DNA from: Curtobacterium oceanosedimentum
Lineage (GTDB): Bacteria > Actinomycetota > Actinomycetes > Actinomycetales > Microbacteriaceae
Reading direction: 5' to 3'
DNA length: 64,000 nt
Assembly (NCBI RefSeq): GCF_020297365.1
Contig: NZ_JAIXIG010000006.1
Span: 62,001-126,000 of the forward strand
Below are positions 51,144-61,043 of the stretch, one piece after another. Position 1 is the first letter of the stretch. Every line of letters starts with the position of its first letter. Made by a program: the position numbers and the translations under genes. The notes below the pieces were generated by a model, which did no database searches, was not told the origin of the DNA, and saw nothing but the letters and a program-made list of their open reading frames with translations.

Positions 51144-52313
51144 GTGGACCGGGCGGTCGTCGTCGTTGCGGCCGGCTCCGGCACCCGGCTCGGCACCGGC
51201 ACCGCGAAGGCGTTCGTGCCCGTCGCCGGTTCGCTCATGCTCGCGCGGGCGCTCGAGCCGCTCTTCGCCCTGCCGACGCCCGCGCTCGTCGTGGTGGTCG
51301 CGCCGGCGTCGCACCTCGACGAGTGTCGGCAGCTGGTCGCCGCCGTCGCCGGGGCTGCGGTCGCGTACACGGCCGTCGTGCCGGGAGGCGCGGATCGCCA
51401 CGCGTCGGTCGAGGCCGGCCTGGCCGTCCTGCCGGACTCCGTCACCGCGGTGCTCGTGCACGACGCGGCGCGGTGCCTGACGCCGGCAGCGCAGTTCGCG
51501 CGGGTGTTCGAGGCGGTCGCCGCGGGCGACGGCGCCGGGTTCGTGCCGGCGCTCCTCGTCACCGACACCGTGAAGCGCGTGGACGGCGACGTCGTCGTCG
51601 AGACCGTCGACCGTGCGGCCCTCGTCGGCGTCCAGACGCCCCAGGGGTTCCCGCTCGCGGCGCTCCGGCGGGCGTACGCCGCGTCGTCGCGGTCCGAGAC
51701 GGACGACGCCGGGGTGTTCCAGGCCGCCGGCGGGACCGTCCGTTCCGTCCCGGGCGACGCCGACGCGTTCAAGATCACGACCCCGTGGGACCTCGGCCGC
51801 GCGGAGTCGATCGTCCGGGCGCGGTCCGGTGCGGCCGCCGGTCCGCCCGTGCGGTTCGGCCTCGGCGTCGACGTGCACGCGTTCGACGACGCCGCTGCCT
51901 GCCGCGTCGGACTGCTCGACTTCGCGGGCGAGGCCGGTCTCTCCGGACACAGCGACGGCGACGCGGTGGCCCACGCCGTGTGCGACGCCCTGCTCTCCGC
52001 CGGGGGCCTCGGCGACATCGGCGGACGCTTCGGCACCGCTGACCCGCGGTACGCCGGGGCCACCGGGGACGTCTTCGTCCGCGGGGCCGTCGCGCTGCTC
52101 GCCGACGCCGGGCTCGTCCCCGTCTCCGTCACCGTGCAGGTCATCGGCAACCGCCCGCGCATCGGCGGCCGGCGGCAGGAGATGCAGGACGCCCTGGCCG
52201 CCGTCGTCGGTGCCGCGGTGGCCGTGTCCGGCACGACGACCGACGGCCTCGGGTTCACCGGCCGGGGCGAGGGGCTCGCCGCGATCGCGACGGCCGTCGT
52301 CCGTCCGGCCTGA
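51144..52313 (+). CDS. ispDF: bifunctional IspD-IspF enzyme of the MEP isoprenoid pathway
   Basis: The 389-residue fusion has residues 1 to about 225 as IspD (2-C-methyl-D-erythritol 4-phosphate cytidylyltransferase), with VVVVAAGSGTRLGTGTAKAF, GGADRHASVEAGL, VLVHDAARCL and TPQGFPLAAL. From about 232 it is IspF (2,4-cyclodiphosphate synthase), with the metal-binding FGLGVDVHAF, GHSDGDAVAHAVCDALL, IGGRFGTADP and VIGNRPRI. The two enzymes act at steps three and five of the pathway. The start is a GTG; no ribosome-binding site is evident, and a CTG 15 codons upstream is the only other in-frame candidate. There are 61 bases between carD and this gene. Confidence 0.95.
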   Translation: MDRAVVVVAAGSGTRLGTGTAKAFVPVAGSLMLARALEPLFALPTPALVVVVAPASHLDECRQLVAAVAGAAVAYTAVVPGGADRHASVEAGLAVLPDSVTAVLVHDAARCLTPAAQFARVFEAVAAGDGAGFVPALLVTDTVKRVDGDVVVETVDRAALVGVQTPQGFPLAALRRAYAASSRSETDDAGVFQAAGGTVRSVPGDADAFKITTPWDLGRAESIVRARSGAAAGPPVRFGLGVDVHAFDDAAACRVGLLDFAGEAGLSGHSDGDAVAHAVCDALLSAGGLGDIGGRFGTADPRYAGATGDVFVRGAVALLADAGLVPVSVTVQVIGNRPRIGGRRQEMQDALAAVVGAAVAVSGTTTDGLGFTGRGEGLAAIATAVVRPA

Positions 52314-52318
52314 CGTCC

Positions 52319-52324
52319 TAGGCT
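52319..52324 (+). promoter_or_regulatory. -10 element (TAGGCT) of a probably leaderless cysS promoter
   Basis: TAGGCT ends six bases before the GTG at 52331, and it overlaps the 17-base gap after ispDF. Confidence 0.45.
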
Positions 52325-52330
52325 TGGGGC

Positions 52331-53740
52331 GTGACCGTACGCCTCCACGACTCCCGCGCCGCAGCCGTCGTCGACCTCGTCCCGCTGGTCGACGGACACG
52401 TGAGCATGTACGTGTGCGGTCCGACGGTGCAGTCGTCGCCGCACATCGGCCACCTGCGGTCCGCGCTGGTCTACGACATCTGGCGTCGCTGGCTGACCCA
52501 CCGCGGGTACCGGGTGACCCTGGTGCGGAACGTCACCGACATCGACGACAAGGTCCTCGACCTGGCCGCCGGCACCGACGAGGAGTGGTTCGCCCGCGCC
52601 TACCGCGTCGAGCTTGAGTTCACCGCCGCGTACAACGCCCTCGGCATCCTGCCACCGACCTACGAGCCCCGTGCGACCGCGAGCGTGCCGCAGATGCACG
52701 AGATCATCCAGCGGCTGATCGACCGCGGACACGCGTACGCCGCCGACGACGGCTCGGGCGACGTCTACTTCGACACCGGCAGCTGGGCGGAGTACGGCGC
52801 ACTGACCCGCCAGCGCCGTGAGGACATGGCCGAGGCCACCGACGCCGACCCGCGGGGCAAGCGTGATCCCCGCGACTTCGCCCTGTGGAAGGGTGCGAAG
52901 CCCGGCGAACCCTCGACCGCGAACTGGGACTCCCCGTGGGGTGCCGGACGCCCGGGGTGGCACATCGAGTGCTCCGCCATGTCCCGGCGCTACCTCGGAC
53001 CCGCGTTCGACATCCACGGCGGCGGACTCGACCTGCGCTTCCCGCACCACGAGAACGAGCTCGCGCAGTCCACCGCCGCCGGCGACCCCTTCGCGTCGTA
53101 CTGGCTGCACAACGGGCTGGTGACGGTCGAGGGGCAGAAGATGTCGAAGTCGCTCGGCAACTCGATCTTCGCCGCGGACTTCCTCGGCGCCGCTCGCCCT
53201 GCCGTCGTGCGGTACTTCCTCGGCGCCGCGCACTACCGCTCGGCGATCGACCACCACGAGGGCTCGCTGGCCGAGGCCGAGGCTGCGTACGACCGCATCG
53301 CCGGGTTCCTGGACCGCGCCGTCGAACGGCTGCAGGGCGTGCACCTGACCGACGCCCCGCGGGTGCCCGACGCGTTCGCCGAGGCGATGGACGACGACCT
53401 CTCGGTGCCCCAGGCCCTCGCCGTGCTGCACGAGACGGTGCGCGCCGGGAACGCCGCGCTCGACGCCGACGATGCGGAATCCCTCGGGACCGCGTACCAT
53501 CAGGTGGCCGCGATGGTGGAGGTGCTCGGCATCGACCCGCGGGCCGCCCACTGGTCGGGCGGTGGCCAGGACGCCTCGGCGGGTCCGCTCGCCACCCTCG
53601 TCGAACGCCTCGTGCAGGAGCGCGCGGACGCCAGGGCCGCCCGGGACTTCGGGGCGGCAGACCGTGTGCGCGACGACCTCGCCGCAGCGGGCATCACGAT
53701 CGAGGACACCCCGTCCGGAACACGCTGGAGCATCGCATGA
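52331..53740 (+). CDS. cysS: cysteinyl-tRNA synthetase
   Basis: The 469-residue class I synthetase has the HIGH motif at 38-41 ([10 protein letters not shown]), preceded by zinc-ligand Cys29 in MYVCGPTVQ. Other zinc ligands are in [14 protein letters not shown] and [10 protein letters not shown]. The catalytic loop is [12 protein letters not shown] near 270. The C-terminal DALR/anticodon region ends GTRWSIA. It charges tRNA-Cys. The start is GTG. The last codons and stop lie at the beginning of a 51-base tandem repeat that continues past the gene. Confidence 0.97.
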   Translation: MTVRLHDSRAAAVVDLVPLVDGHVSMYVCGPTVQSSPHIGHLRSALVYDIWRRWLTHRGYRVTLVRNVTDIDDKVLDLAAGTDEEWFARAYRVELEFTAAYNALGILPPTYEPRATASVPQMHEIIQRLIDRGHAYAADDGSGDVYFDTGSWAEYGALTRQRREDMAEATDADPRGKRDPRDFALWKGAKPGEPSTANWDSPWGAGRPGWHIECSAMSRRYLGPAFDIHGGGLDLRFPHHENELAQSTAAGDPFASYWLHNGLVTVEGQKMSKSLGNSIFAADFLGAARPAVVRYFLGAAHYRSAIDHHEGSLAEAEAAYDRIAGFLDRAVERLQGVHLTDAPRVPDAFAEAMDDDLSVPQALAVLHETVRAGNAALDADDAESLGTAYHQVAAMVEVLGIDPRAAHWSGGGQDASAGPLATLVERLVQERADARAARDFGAADRVRDDLAAAGITIEDTPSGTRWSIA

Positions 53741-53842
53741 TCGAGGCCACCACAGGCCGTCCTTGCCGGAACAGGCTGGGACATCGCATGATCGAGGCCA
53801 CCGCAGACCGATCCGGCCGGAACACGCTGGAGCATCGCCTGA
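53717..53842 (+). repeat. 51-base tandem repeat made from the 3' end of cysS
   Basis: Units begin at 53717, 53768 and 53819, exactly 51 bases apart. Each carries GGAACA-GCTGG-CATCGC-TGA-type sequence, so the frame of cysS would read GTRWSIA-stop, then GTGWDIA-stop, then GTRWSIA-stop. The third unit is partial. It lies just before rlmB. Confidence 0.85.
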
Positions 53843-53870
53843 CAACGGCAGTGCCGAACAGGAGCTACGC

Positions 53871-54881
53871 ATGAAGAACGTCTCGGGAAGCAAGAAGGGT
53901 CGGCCCGGCGCCGTCCGTTCCGGTCGGAAGGGCAACAAGCAGGTCGGCTCCGGCGGCCAGGGCGCACAGGCCCTCGAGGGTCGCAAGCCGACCCCGAAGG
54001 CCGAAGACCGTCCGTACCACCCCGCCGGCAAGCGCAAGGCAGCGAAGGACCGCTTCGAGGCGGCCAAGGGGCGCCACGGTGCCTCGTCGACGCCGCAGTC
54101 GCGCACCGGTCGGCCGCCGCAGCGCAAGACCGACGACAGTGAGCTCGTGACCGGGCGCAACTCGGTGCTCGAGGCGCTCCGCACGAAGACCCCCTCGTCG
54201 ACGCTCTACATCGCGTCGCGCATCGAGGTCGACGACCGCGTCAAGGAGATCCTGGCGCTCGCGAACCACCGCGGTGTGCCGATCATCGAGCTGATGCGTC
54301 CCGAGCTCGATCGGATCACCGGCCACGACAGCGTGCACCAGGGCGTCGCGCTCAAGGTGCCCGCGTACCAGTACGCCGTCGCCGAGGACATCGTCGAGCA
54401 GGCGTTCTCGCGCGACCAGGTGCCGCTGCTCGTCGCGCTCGACGGCATCACCGACCCGCGCAACCTCGGTGCGATCATCCGCTCGACCGCGGCCTTCGGT
54501 GGACACGGCGTCATCGTGCCGCAGCGCCGTTCGGTCGGTGTGACGGCGTCGGCGTGGAAGACCTCGGCCGGTGCCGCGGCCCGCACGCCCGTCGCGATGG
54601 CCCCGAACCTGACGCAGACGCTCAAGTCGCTCAAGTCGATGGGCCTGTTCGTCCTCGGGCTGGACGGCGACGGCGACGTCGAGCTCGACGGCCTCGAGCT
54701 GGCCGACCGCCCGATCGTGATCGTCGTCGGCTCCGAGGGCAAGGGCCTGTCGCGCCTGGTGACCGAGACCTGCGACGCCATCGTGTCGATCCCGATCTCG
54801 AGCGCCACCGAGTCGTTGAACGCCGGCATCGCCGCGAGCGTCACCCTGTGGGAGGTCGCGCGGCGCCGTCGCTCCGCGTAG
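53871..54881 (+). CDS. rlmB: TrmH/SpoU-family 23S rRNA (guanosine-2'-O-)-methyltransferase
   Basis: The 336-residue protein has a basic, disordered N-terminal extension of about 90 residues (KNVSGSKKGRPGAVRSGRKG, then Lys/Arg/Pro-rich). A substrate-binding domain (LVTGRNSVLEALRTKTPSS) and the SPOUT knot follow. The knot motifs are DGITDPRNLGAIIRSTAAFG, IVVGSEGKGLSRLV and SLNAGIAASVTLWEVARRR. The family methylates a guanosine ribose in 23S rRNA. The ATG at 53871 follows GGAGC; in-frame sequence upstream runs into the tandem repeat and is not credible. A 23-bp hairpin follows. Confidence 0.93.
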   Translation: MKNVSGSKKGRPGAVRSGRKGNKQVGSGGQGAQALEGRKPTPKAEDRPYHPAGKRKAAKDRFEAAKGRHGASSTPQSRTGRPPQRKTDDSELVTGRNSVLEALRTKTPSSTLYIASRIEVDDRVKEILALANHRGVPIIELMRPELDRITGHDSVHQGVALKVPAYQYAVAEDIVEQAFSRDQVPLLVALDGITDPRNLGAIIRSTAAFGGHGVIVPQRRSVGVTASAWKTSAGAAARTPVAMAPNLTQTLKSLKSMGLFVLGLDGDGDVELDGLELADRPIVIVVGSEGKGLSRLVTETCDAIVSIPISSATESLNAGIAASVTLWEVARRRRSA

Positions 54882-54894
54882 CCGCACGCACATC

Positions 54895-54945
54895 GTGAGC
54901 AGGAATGGTCGCCTCCCCACTCGGGAGGCGACCATTCCTGCTCAC
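54895..54945 (+). terminator. terminator of rlmB, 23-bp perfect hairpin
   Basis: GTGAGCAGGAATGGTCG at the left pairs exactly with the right arm ending CCATTCCTGCTCAC, with a five-base loop. The outer sequence matches the hairpin at 9074-9124. Confidence 0.9.
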
Positions 54946-54973
54946 GGCGCCGGACGGGTCGGGCCGTGACGGT

Positions 54974-55018
54974 CTGGAGGACCGGCGCGGGTCTCCGGGA
55001 CACGCGCCGCGCCTCCAG
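54974..55018 (-). terminator. hairpin after the DUF4032 gene region (repeated stem family)
   Basis: CTGGAGG and GGCGCG on the left pair with CGCGCC and CCTCCAG on the right around a three-base internal mismatch. It lies in the 287-base gap 54882-55168, 150 bases beyond the DUF4032 gene's stop. The rest of the gap shows nothing else. Confidence 0.5.
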
Positions 55019-55168
55019 GCCGTCGCGTTCTCGACCCCCGAACGGTCAGGACACGTCGGATGGTGTCCGCCGACTGGTCACGAGCCGTCGCTGCGCGACG
55101 CCCCTGGCGACGGTCTGCGACCGGTCGACGTCCACCCGGCGGGGTGTCGTGACCGGCCGGCCGATGGG

Positions 55169-56473
55169 TCAGACGCCGGCGCGCCAGTCCTCGACGTCGT
55201 CGGACTCGTCCGCGTCGTCGTCGACGACCGGGATCGGCAGCGTCATCGACGAGGTCGGCGGGTTGATGAGCAGGCGCTCGTCACGACGGTGCCGCAGCAC
55301 GTCGTTGATGTACGCGGTGGTGGCCTCGGGCAGCGAGACCGAGCGCTCCTCCTGCTGGGACATGAACCAGCGGTGCTCCAGGAGCTCGTGGAACACCTCG
55401 GCGGGTTCGAGCCGGCCGCGCAGGTCACGCGGGATCGAGCGGACGACGGGCTCGAAGACGCGCGAGACCCACTCGTGCGCCACCATCTCCTCGTCGAGTT
55501 CGTCGCGGCCGTTCCGCGCGCGGTAGGCGTCGAGGTCGTTGAGCAGACGACGGGCCTGGTTCTCGCCGGCGTCGAGCCCGGTGAGCCGGAGCAGGCGACG
55601 CTGGTGGTGCCCGGCGTCGACGACCTTCGGCTGGATCCGCACCTGCGAGCCGCCCTCGGTCGTGTGGATCGACAGCTCCTCGATGTCGAAGCCGAGCGCG
55701 TTGAGCCGTTCGACGCGGTCGTTGATCCGCCAGCGCTCCTTGACGTCGAACTGCTCGGTGCCCGTGAGCTCCTTCCAGAGCGTGCGGTACTGGGCGACGA
55801 TGCGGTTCGAGACGTCCACCGGGTCGGCGTTCTCGTCGAGTCGGCCGCCCGCTTCGAGGTCGAGCAGCTCACCGGCGATGTTCACGCGCGCGACCTCGAG
55901 GTCGTTCTCGCGCTGGCCGTTCGACAGGCCGCCCGGGTAGAGCTTGCCCGTCTCGGCGTCGACCAGGTACGCCGCGAAGGCACCGGCGTCGCGGCGGAAC
56001 AGCGTGTTCGAGAGCGAGACGTCGCCCCAGTAGAACCCGATGACGTGCAGGCGGACGAGCAGCAGCGCGAGCGCGTCGACCAGACGCGTGGCCGTCTCGG
56101 GCCGCAGTGTCTGCGAGTACAGCGCGCGGTAGGGCAGCGAGAACCGCAGGTGGCGCGTCACGAGCACGGGGTGCAGGGGTTCGCCGTCGGCGCTCACCCG
56201 GTTCGTGATGACCGCGACCGGGTCGACGCAGGGCACGTCCATCCGCTGCAGGGTGCGGAGCATGTCGTACTCGGCCCGCGCGACCTCCTCGCCCGTCTCC
56301 TTCACGGCGGCGACGTACCCGCTCAGGTGCACGAAGCGCACGAGGTGGCGGGAGATGCCCTTCGGCAGCGCGACGATCGCGTCGTCGGGCCAGTCCTCGA
56401 GGGGCAGGTCCCACGGCAGGTCGAGCAGGCCGGGGTCGACGGTCGCGGCGGTGATGGAGAGGGAGTCGGACAC
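55169..56473 (-). CDS. DUF4032 / kinase-like family protein
   Basis: The 434-residue protein starts at a GTG (VSDSLSITAATVDPGLLDLP) with AGGAG eight bases upstream. The N-terminal half resembles a small-molecule or lipopolysaccharide-kinase-like fold: a nucleotide-side Lys in YVAAVKETGEEVARAEYDML, IGFYWGDVSLSNTLFRRDAG (an HGD-like catalytic loop in which Trp-Gly-Asp replaces His-Gly-Asp), and YLVDAETGKLY as the metal-binding Asp. The C-terminal half holds the DUF4032 region (VSRVFEPVVRSIPRDLRGRL, EVFHELLEHRWFMSQQEER). Biochemical activity is unknown. Confidence 0.8.
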   Translation of the reverse strand: MSDSLSITAATVDPGLLDLPWDLPLEDWPDDAIVALPKGISRHLVRFVHLSGYVAAVKETGEEVARAEYDMLRTLQRMDVPCVDPVAVITNRVSADGEPLHPVLVTRHLRFSLPYRALYSQTLRPETATRLVDALALLLVRLHVIGFYWGDVSLSNTLFRRDAGAFAAYLVDAETGKLYPGGLSNGQRENDLEVARVNIAGELLDLEAGGRLDENADPVDVSNRIVAQYRTLWKELTGTEQFDVKERWRINDRVERLNALGFDIEELSIHTTEGGSQVRIQPKVVDAGHHQRRLLRLTGLDAGENQARRLLNDLDAYRARNGRDELDEEMVAHEWVSRVFEPVVRSIPRDLRGRLEPAEVFHELLEHRWFMSQQEERSVSLPEATTAYINDVLRHRRDERLLINPPTSSMTLPIPVVDDDADESDDVEDWRAGV

Positions 56474-56501
56474 GGTGGGCTCCTGTGGTGCGGTGGTCTC
56501 A

Positions 56502-56545
56502 CAGACGGGAGGCGCGGTGCCAGCTGGCACCGCGCCTCCTGTCTG
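56502..56545 (-). terminator. terminator of the sugar ABC ATPase gene (repeated stem family)
   Basis: CAGAC-GGAGGCGCGGTGCCA pairs with TGGCACCGCGCCTCC-GTCTG, with one extra base in the outer stem. It starts 13 bases past the ATPase stop. Confidence 0.85.
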
Positions 56546-56557
56546 CCTGTGCTCGCG

Positions 56558-57658
<1,101 letters not shown>

Positions 57659-57830
57659 GAGCGTTCGGTCCTTCCTTCACCGGCAGGTACGTGCCGGACG
57701 ATCCGAGTGAAGCGGTTGCCCGTACGGGCCCCGGACGGTCGCCGTCGACCGTCGGGGTTCATACAACACGAGTTCACCCCGGTGCGCCAGTGTTTCCCCA
57801 CCTGGTCGGCAGCCTCCCAGAGCGGCCCAC

Positions 57831-57836
57831 TACAAT
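57831..57836 (+). promoter_or_regulatory. -10 element (TACAAT) upstream of the DsbA-like gene
   Basis: A consensus-like TACAAT lies 64 bases before the ATG, with no good -35. It is in the 242-base divergent gap 57659-57900, which holds nothing else recognisable. Confidence 0.45.
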
Positions 57837-57900
57837 CGGCGGGTCCGTCCGCGGAGCGGGGGAGCGCCGAGCGGACACCGATCAGGAGGACGACGCACCG

Positions 57901-58827
57901 ATGACCAACCGCCCCGAGGGTGACGCCCGCGCCGCGCGGAACGAGCGCCGCGAAGCCGCCCGCCGACGAGCCCAGCGGGCCCGCACCCAGCAGAAGCGAC
58001 GCCAGCGCGGCGTCCGGCTCGGCCTGCAGATCGGACTGGGGGTCGTGCTGCTGGCGGCGGCGACGATCGTCACGCTCGTGCTGGTCGACTCCGTGAAGCC
58101 CGCCGGCCCTGGTCCGACCTCCATGTCGCAGGGCGGCATCACCATCGGGCAGGACCTGGAGCCGGTGACGGCCGGGGCGTCCGCGACGCCGAGTGCCGGG
58201 GCGACCGACGGTGCCGGCACCGTCCGGATCTCGCTGTACGTCGACTACCTCTGCCCGGGTTGCCGTGCCTTCGAGGAGGCGAACGGCGAGTACATCCAGG
58301 ACCTCGTCGACTCCGGCGCCGCCACCGTCGACATCCACCCCGTCGCGATCCTGTCCAACCGCTCGCAGGGCACGAAGTACGCGCTCCGTGCCGCGAACGC
58401 CGCGGCCTGCGTCGCCGAGCACTCGCCGAACCAGTTCTACGCGGTGAACCGCGCGCTCTTCGCGGCCCAGCCGGAGGAGGGCACGCCCGGCCTGACGGAC
58501 GCCGAGCTCACCGACGTCGTGACCGGCGTGGACGGGCTGCAGGACCGCAGCGCGATCCGGGAGTGCATCGCCGACCAGGACTACGCCAAGTGGGTCGACG
58601 AGCAGACGACCGCCGTGACGGAGGGCGACATCCCCGGTTCTTCGCTCGACGAGTTCCCCGGTACCCCGCTGGTGCTCGTCAACGGGCAGCGCTACGAGCT
58701 GACCGAGCCCGTCACGAACGACGACTTCCGCACCTTCGTGGTGTCGGCGGCCGGCGCCACCGAGGCCACGCCGACGCCGACGCCGACCCCGAGCGCGACC
58801 CCGTCGCCCCGACCGACGAAGCGCTGA
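57901..58827 (+). CDS. membrane-anchored DsbA-like thioredoxin-fold protein
   Basis: The 308-residue protein has an Arg/Ala-rich cytosolic N-terminus (RRRAQRARTQQKRRQRG) and one membrane helix (LQIGLGVVLLAAATIVTLVL, about 42-61). An extracytoplasmic thioredoxin fold has the redox motif CPGC at 118-121 (VDYLCPGCRAFEEANGE), a cis-Pro region FPGTPLVLVNGQRYEL, and two further cysteines (AAACVAEHSP, IRECIADQ). A Thr/Pro tail (TPTPTPTPSATPSPRPTKR) closes it. It belongs to the DsbA/MdbA-type thioredoxin_4 group that forms or shuffles disulfides in secreted proteins. The ATG follows CAGGAGGACG. Confidence 0.85.
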   Translation: MTNRPEGDARAARNERREAARRRAQRARTQQKRRQRGVRLGLQIGLGVVLLAAATIVTLVLVDSVKPAGPGPTSMSQGGITIGQDLEPVTAGASATPSAGATDGAGTVRISLYVDYLCPGCRAFEEANGEYIQDLVDSGAATVDIHPVAILSNRSQGTKYALRAANAAACVAEHSPNQFYAVNRALFAAQPEEGTPGLTDAELTDVVTGVDGLQDRSAIRECIADQDYAKWVDEQTTAVTEGDIPGSSLDEFPGTPLVLVNGQRYELTEPVTNDDFRTFVVSAAGATEATPTPTPTPSATPSPRPTKR

Positions 58828-58832
58828 TGCGC

Positions 58833-58874
58833 CGACGGGAGGCCCGGTGCCGGCTGGCACCGGGCCTCCCGTCG
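58833..58874. terminator. perfect hairpin after the DsbA-like gene (repeated stem family)
   Basis: A 19-base stem (CGACGGGAGGCCCGGTGCC with its complement) and four-base loop lie between convergent genes, five bases past the DsbA-like stop. Confidence 0.9.
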
Positions 58875-58884
58875 TCTCCGCCGG

Positions 58885-59775
58885 CTACAGGGCCGAGCCG
58901 GGGATGCTCAGGGTGTCGCAGCTGGTCGCACCCTGCTGGTAGCCGCGCAGGAACCACCGCTGGCGCTGCTCGCTCGACCCGTGGGTGAAGGAGTCCGGGT
59001 CGGCGCGGCCGGTCGCACGCTCCTGGATGCTGTCGTCGCCGACGGCGCTCGCGGCCGAGAGCGCGTCGGCGATCTCGGCCCGGGTGATCGGCTCGAAGAA
59101 CGTCTGTCCGTCCGCGTCCTCGGTGGTCGCCGCGTCACCGACCCAGGCGCCGGCGTAGCAGTCGGCCTGCAGCTCGACCCGGACACTGCCCGAGTCCGCA
59201 CCGGTGCCGGACCGGTCGGTCTGTGCGAAGGCGCCCTGCAGCTGCTGCACGTGGTGACCCCACTCGTGCGCGACGACGTACATCTGCGCCAGCGGGCCGC
59301 CGGACGACCCGTACTGCGACTGCAGGTCGTCGTAGAACGCGGTGTCCAGGTAGATCGCCCGGTCCGGCGGGCAGTAGAACGGGCCGGTCGCCGCCGAGGC
59401 CTGGCCGCACGAGGTGTCGGTCGAGTCCTGGAACAGGTAGAAGTCCGGCGTCGTGTAGGCGATGCCGAGCGACCGCGACTCGGAGGTCCAGTACTGGTCG
59501 AGCGACTCGGCGGCACCCTCCATGCGGCACTCGACCCGCTGGTTCGCGTCGCGGCCGGTCCGGCACTCGGGAGCCGCGTCGACGGCCTCGTCCCGCTGCG
59601 TGATCTGCGTCAGGTCGCCGCCGCCGACGATCCCGCTCAGGTCGAACCCGGTGAACTCCGCGATCAGGAACACCACGATGGCGCCCACCCCCACCGCGCC
59701 GCCGCCGACCGCGGCGGCCCGTCCGCGCCGCTTGACCTTGCCGCCGCCCAGCCGCGAGTCCTCGTTGAACGTCAT
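58885..59775 (-). CDS. YpfJ/KPN_02809-family neutral zinc metallopeptidase
   Basis: The 296-residue protein has a cytosolic start with a MTFNEDSRLGGGKVKRRG motif and one membrane helix (VGGGAVGVGAIVVFLIAEF). An external metallopeptidase-like domain has the zinc site VVAHEWGHHVQQLQG (HExxH) and the downstream acid ligand region VELQADCYAGAWVGDA. The opening RLGGGK stretch and the cysteines (CRTGRD, SCGQAS, YCPPDR) are typical of this family. Substrates are not known. The ATG at 59775 is preferred; the frame continues upstream only as antisense of the next gene. Confidence 0.88.
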   Translation of the reverse strand: MTFNEDSRLGGGKVKRRGRAAAVGGGAVGVGAIVVFLIAEFTGFDLSGIVGGGDLTQITQRDEAVDAAPECRTGRDANQRVECRMEGAAESLDQYWTSESRSLGIAYTTPDFYLFQDSTDTSCGQASAATGPFYCPPDRAIYLDTAFYDDLQSQYGSSGGPLAQMYVVAHEWGHHVQQLQGAFAQTDRSGTGADSGSVRVELQADCYAGAWVGDAATTEDADGQTFFEPITRAEIADALSAASAVGDDSIQERATGRADPDSFTHGSSEQRQRWFLRGYQQGATSCDTLSIPGSAL

Positions 59776-59875
59776 GCCCTCGAACCTACCGACCAGCGGC
59801 CGCGCGTACCGTCGGGGGCGTCGACCACCCCGACACCTGTCGTACACCTGTCGGACAACCGGAAGGAACCGCACC

Positions 59876-61017
59876 ATGGCCACCCCCATCAGCACCGTGA
59901 TGAGCCCGCGCGCTACGTCCAGGGCAAGGACGCGATCACCCGCGTCGGCGAGTTCGTCGCCCCGATCGGCAAGCGGCCCCTGATCGTCGCCGACGACGTC
60001 GTCTGGGGCATCGTCGAGGCCGCCGTGTCCGAGAGCTTCCGTGCCGCCGACCTGCCCGTCGAGCGCGTCGGGTTCGGCCGGTTCGCCACGCCGGAGGCCG
60101 TCGACGAGCTCGTCGAGCACATCCGCGCGACGGACGCCGACGTCATCGTCGGGCTCGGTGGCGGTTCGGCCATCGACGCGGCGAAGGCCTCCGGCCACCT
60201 GGCCGGCATCCGCTGGGTCAGCGTGCCGACCGCGGCCTCGACCGACGCCCCGACGTCCGCGCTCGCCGTGATCTACTCCGCCGAGGGCGAGTTCCTGGAG
60301 TACCGCTTCTTCCCGCACAACCCCGACCTGGTGCTCATCGACACGAAGCTCGTCGCGAACGCGCCCGTGCAGTTCCTGGTCGCGGGCATCGGCGACGCCC
60401 TGGCCACCTGGGTCGAGGCCCGTGCCGCGAAGCGTGCGAACGCCGACACCATGGCCGGCGGGCTGCAGACCGAGACCGGCGTCGCGCTCGCCGAGCTGTC
60501 GTGGCGACTCCTGCACGAGAACGCCCTGCAGGCCATCGAGTCGGTCAAGGCCAAGGTCGTCACGCCGGCGCTCGAGAAGGTCGTCGAGGCGAACACGCTG
60601 CTGTCCGGGCTGGGCTTCGAGTCCGGCGGGCTCGCCGCCGCGCACGCCATCCACAACGGGCTGACCGCGGCCCCGCAGGCGCACGGTCTGGCACACGGGC
60701 AGAAGGTGAACATCGGCACGATCGCGCAGCTCGTGCTCGAGGGCGCCCCCGCCGAGGAGATCGAGGACTTCGTCGTCTTCACCACCAAGGTCGGTCTGCC
60801 GAACACGCTCACCGAGATCGGCCTGACGGTCGACGACCGCGACGTGCTCCGTGCCGTGGCCGAGGCGGCGACGGTCGAGGGCGAGACCATCCACAACATG
60901 CCGTTCCCGGTGACGCCCGAAGCCGTGGTCGACGCACTCGTCGCCATCGAGGGCATCGCGCGCAGCATCCGTGCCGAGCACGGCCTGCCGGAGCCGGTGC
61001 GGTACGAGCACCACTGA
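59876..61017 (+). pseudogene. iron-dependent glycerol / glycerol-1-phosphate-type dehydrogenase with N-terminal frameshift
   Basis: The family body is intact from RYVQGKDAITRVGEFVAPIG onward. It has NAD-binding DADVIVGLGGGSAIDAAKAS, the TAASTDAPTSALAVIYS loop, and metal-ligand Asp in VAGIGDALATWVEAR plus histidines in AAAHAIHNGLTAAPQAHGLA, about 370 residues in all. The natural start, ATG at 59876 (MATPISTVMS), is in a different frame; the frames would join if one C were added to the CCC at 59905-59907. No usable start exists in the body frame until a GTG at 60025, which would remove about 50 residues. Either the gene is broken or a base is missing from the assembly. The enzyme would oxidise glycerol or a related polyol phosphate with NAD. 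Confidence 0.75.
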
Positions 61018-61043
61018 CCGGACGGCGCCCCGACACGTGCGGG

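Noticed and set aside
53717..53842. CRISPR array
   Set aside because: Only 2.5 directly adjacent 51-base units without unique spacers, derived from the cysS end; no cas genes in the window.
50555..54184. 1209-codon open frame on the minus strand across carD, ispDF and cysS
   Set aside because: It is antisense to well-identified core genes, is extremely rich in Arg/Pro/Ala/Ser and shows no domain. Long antisense frames are expected at this GC content.
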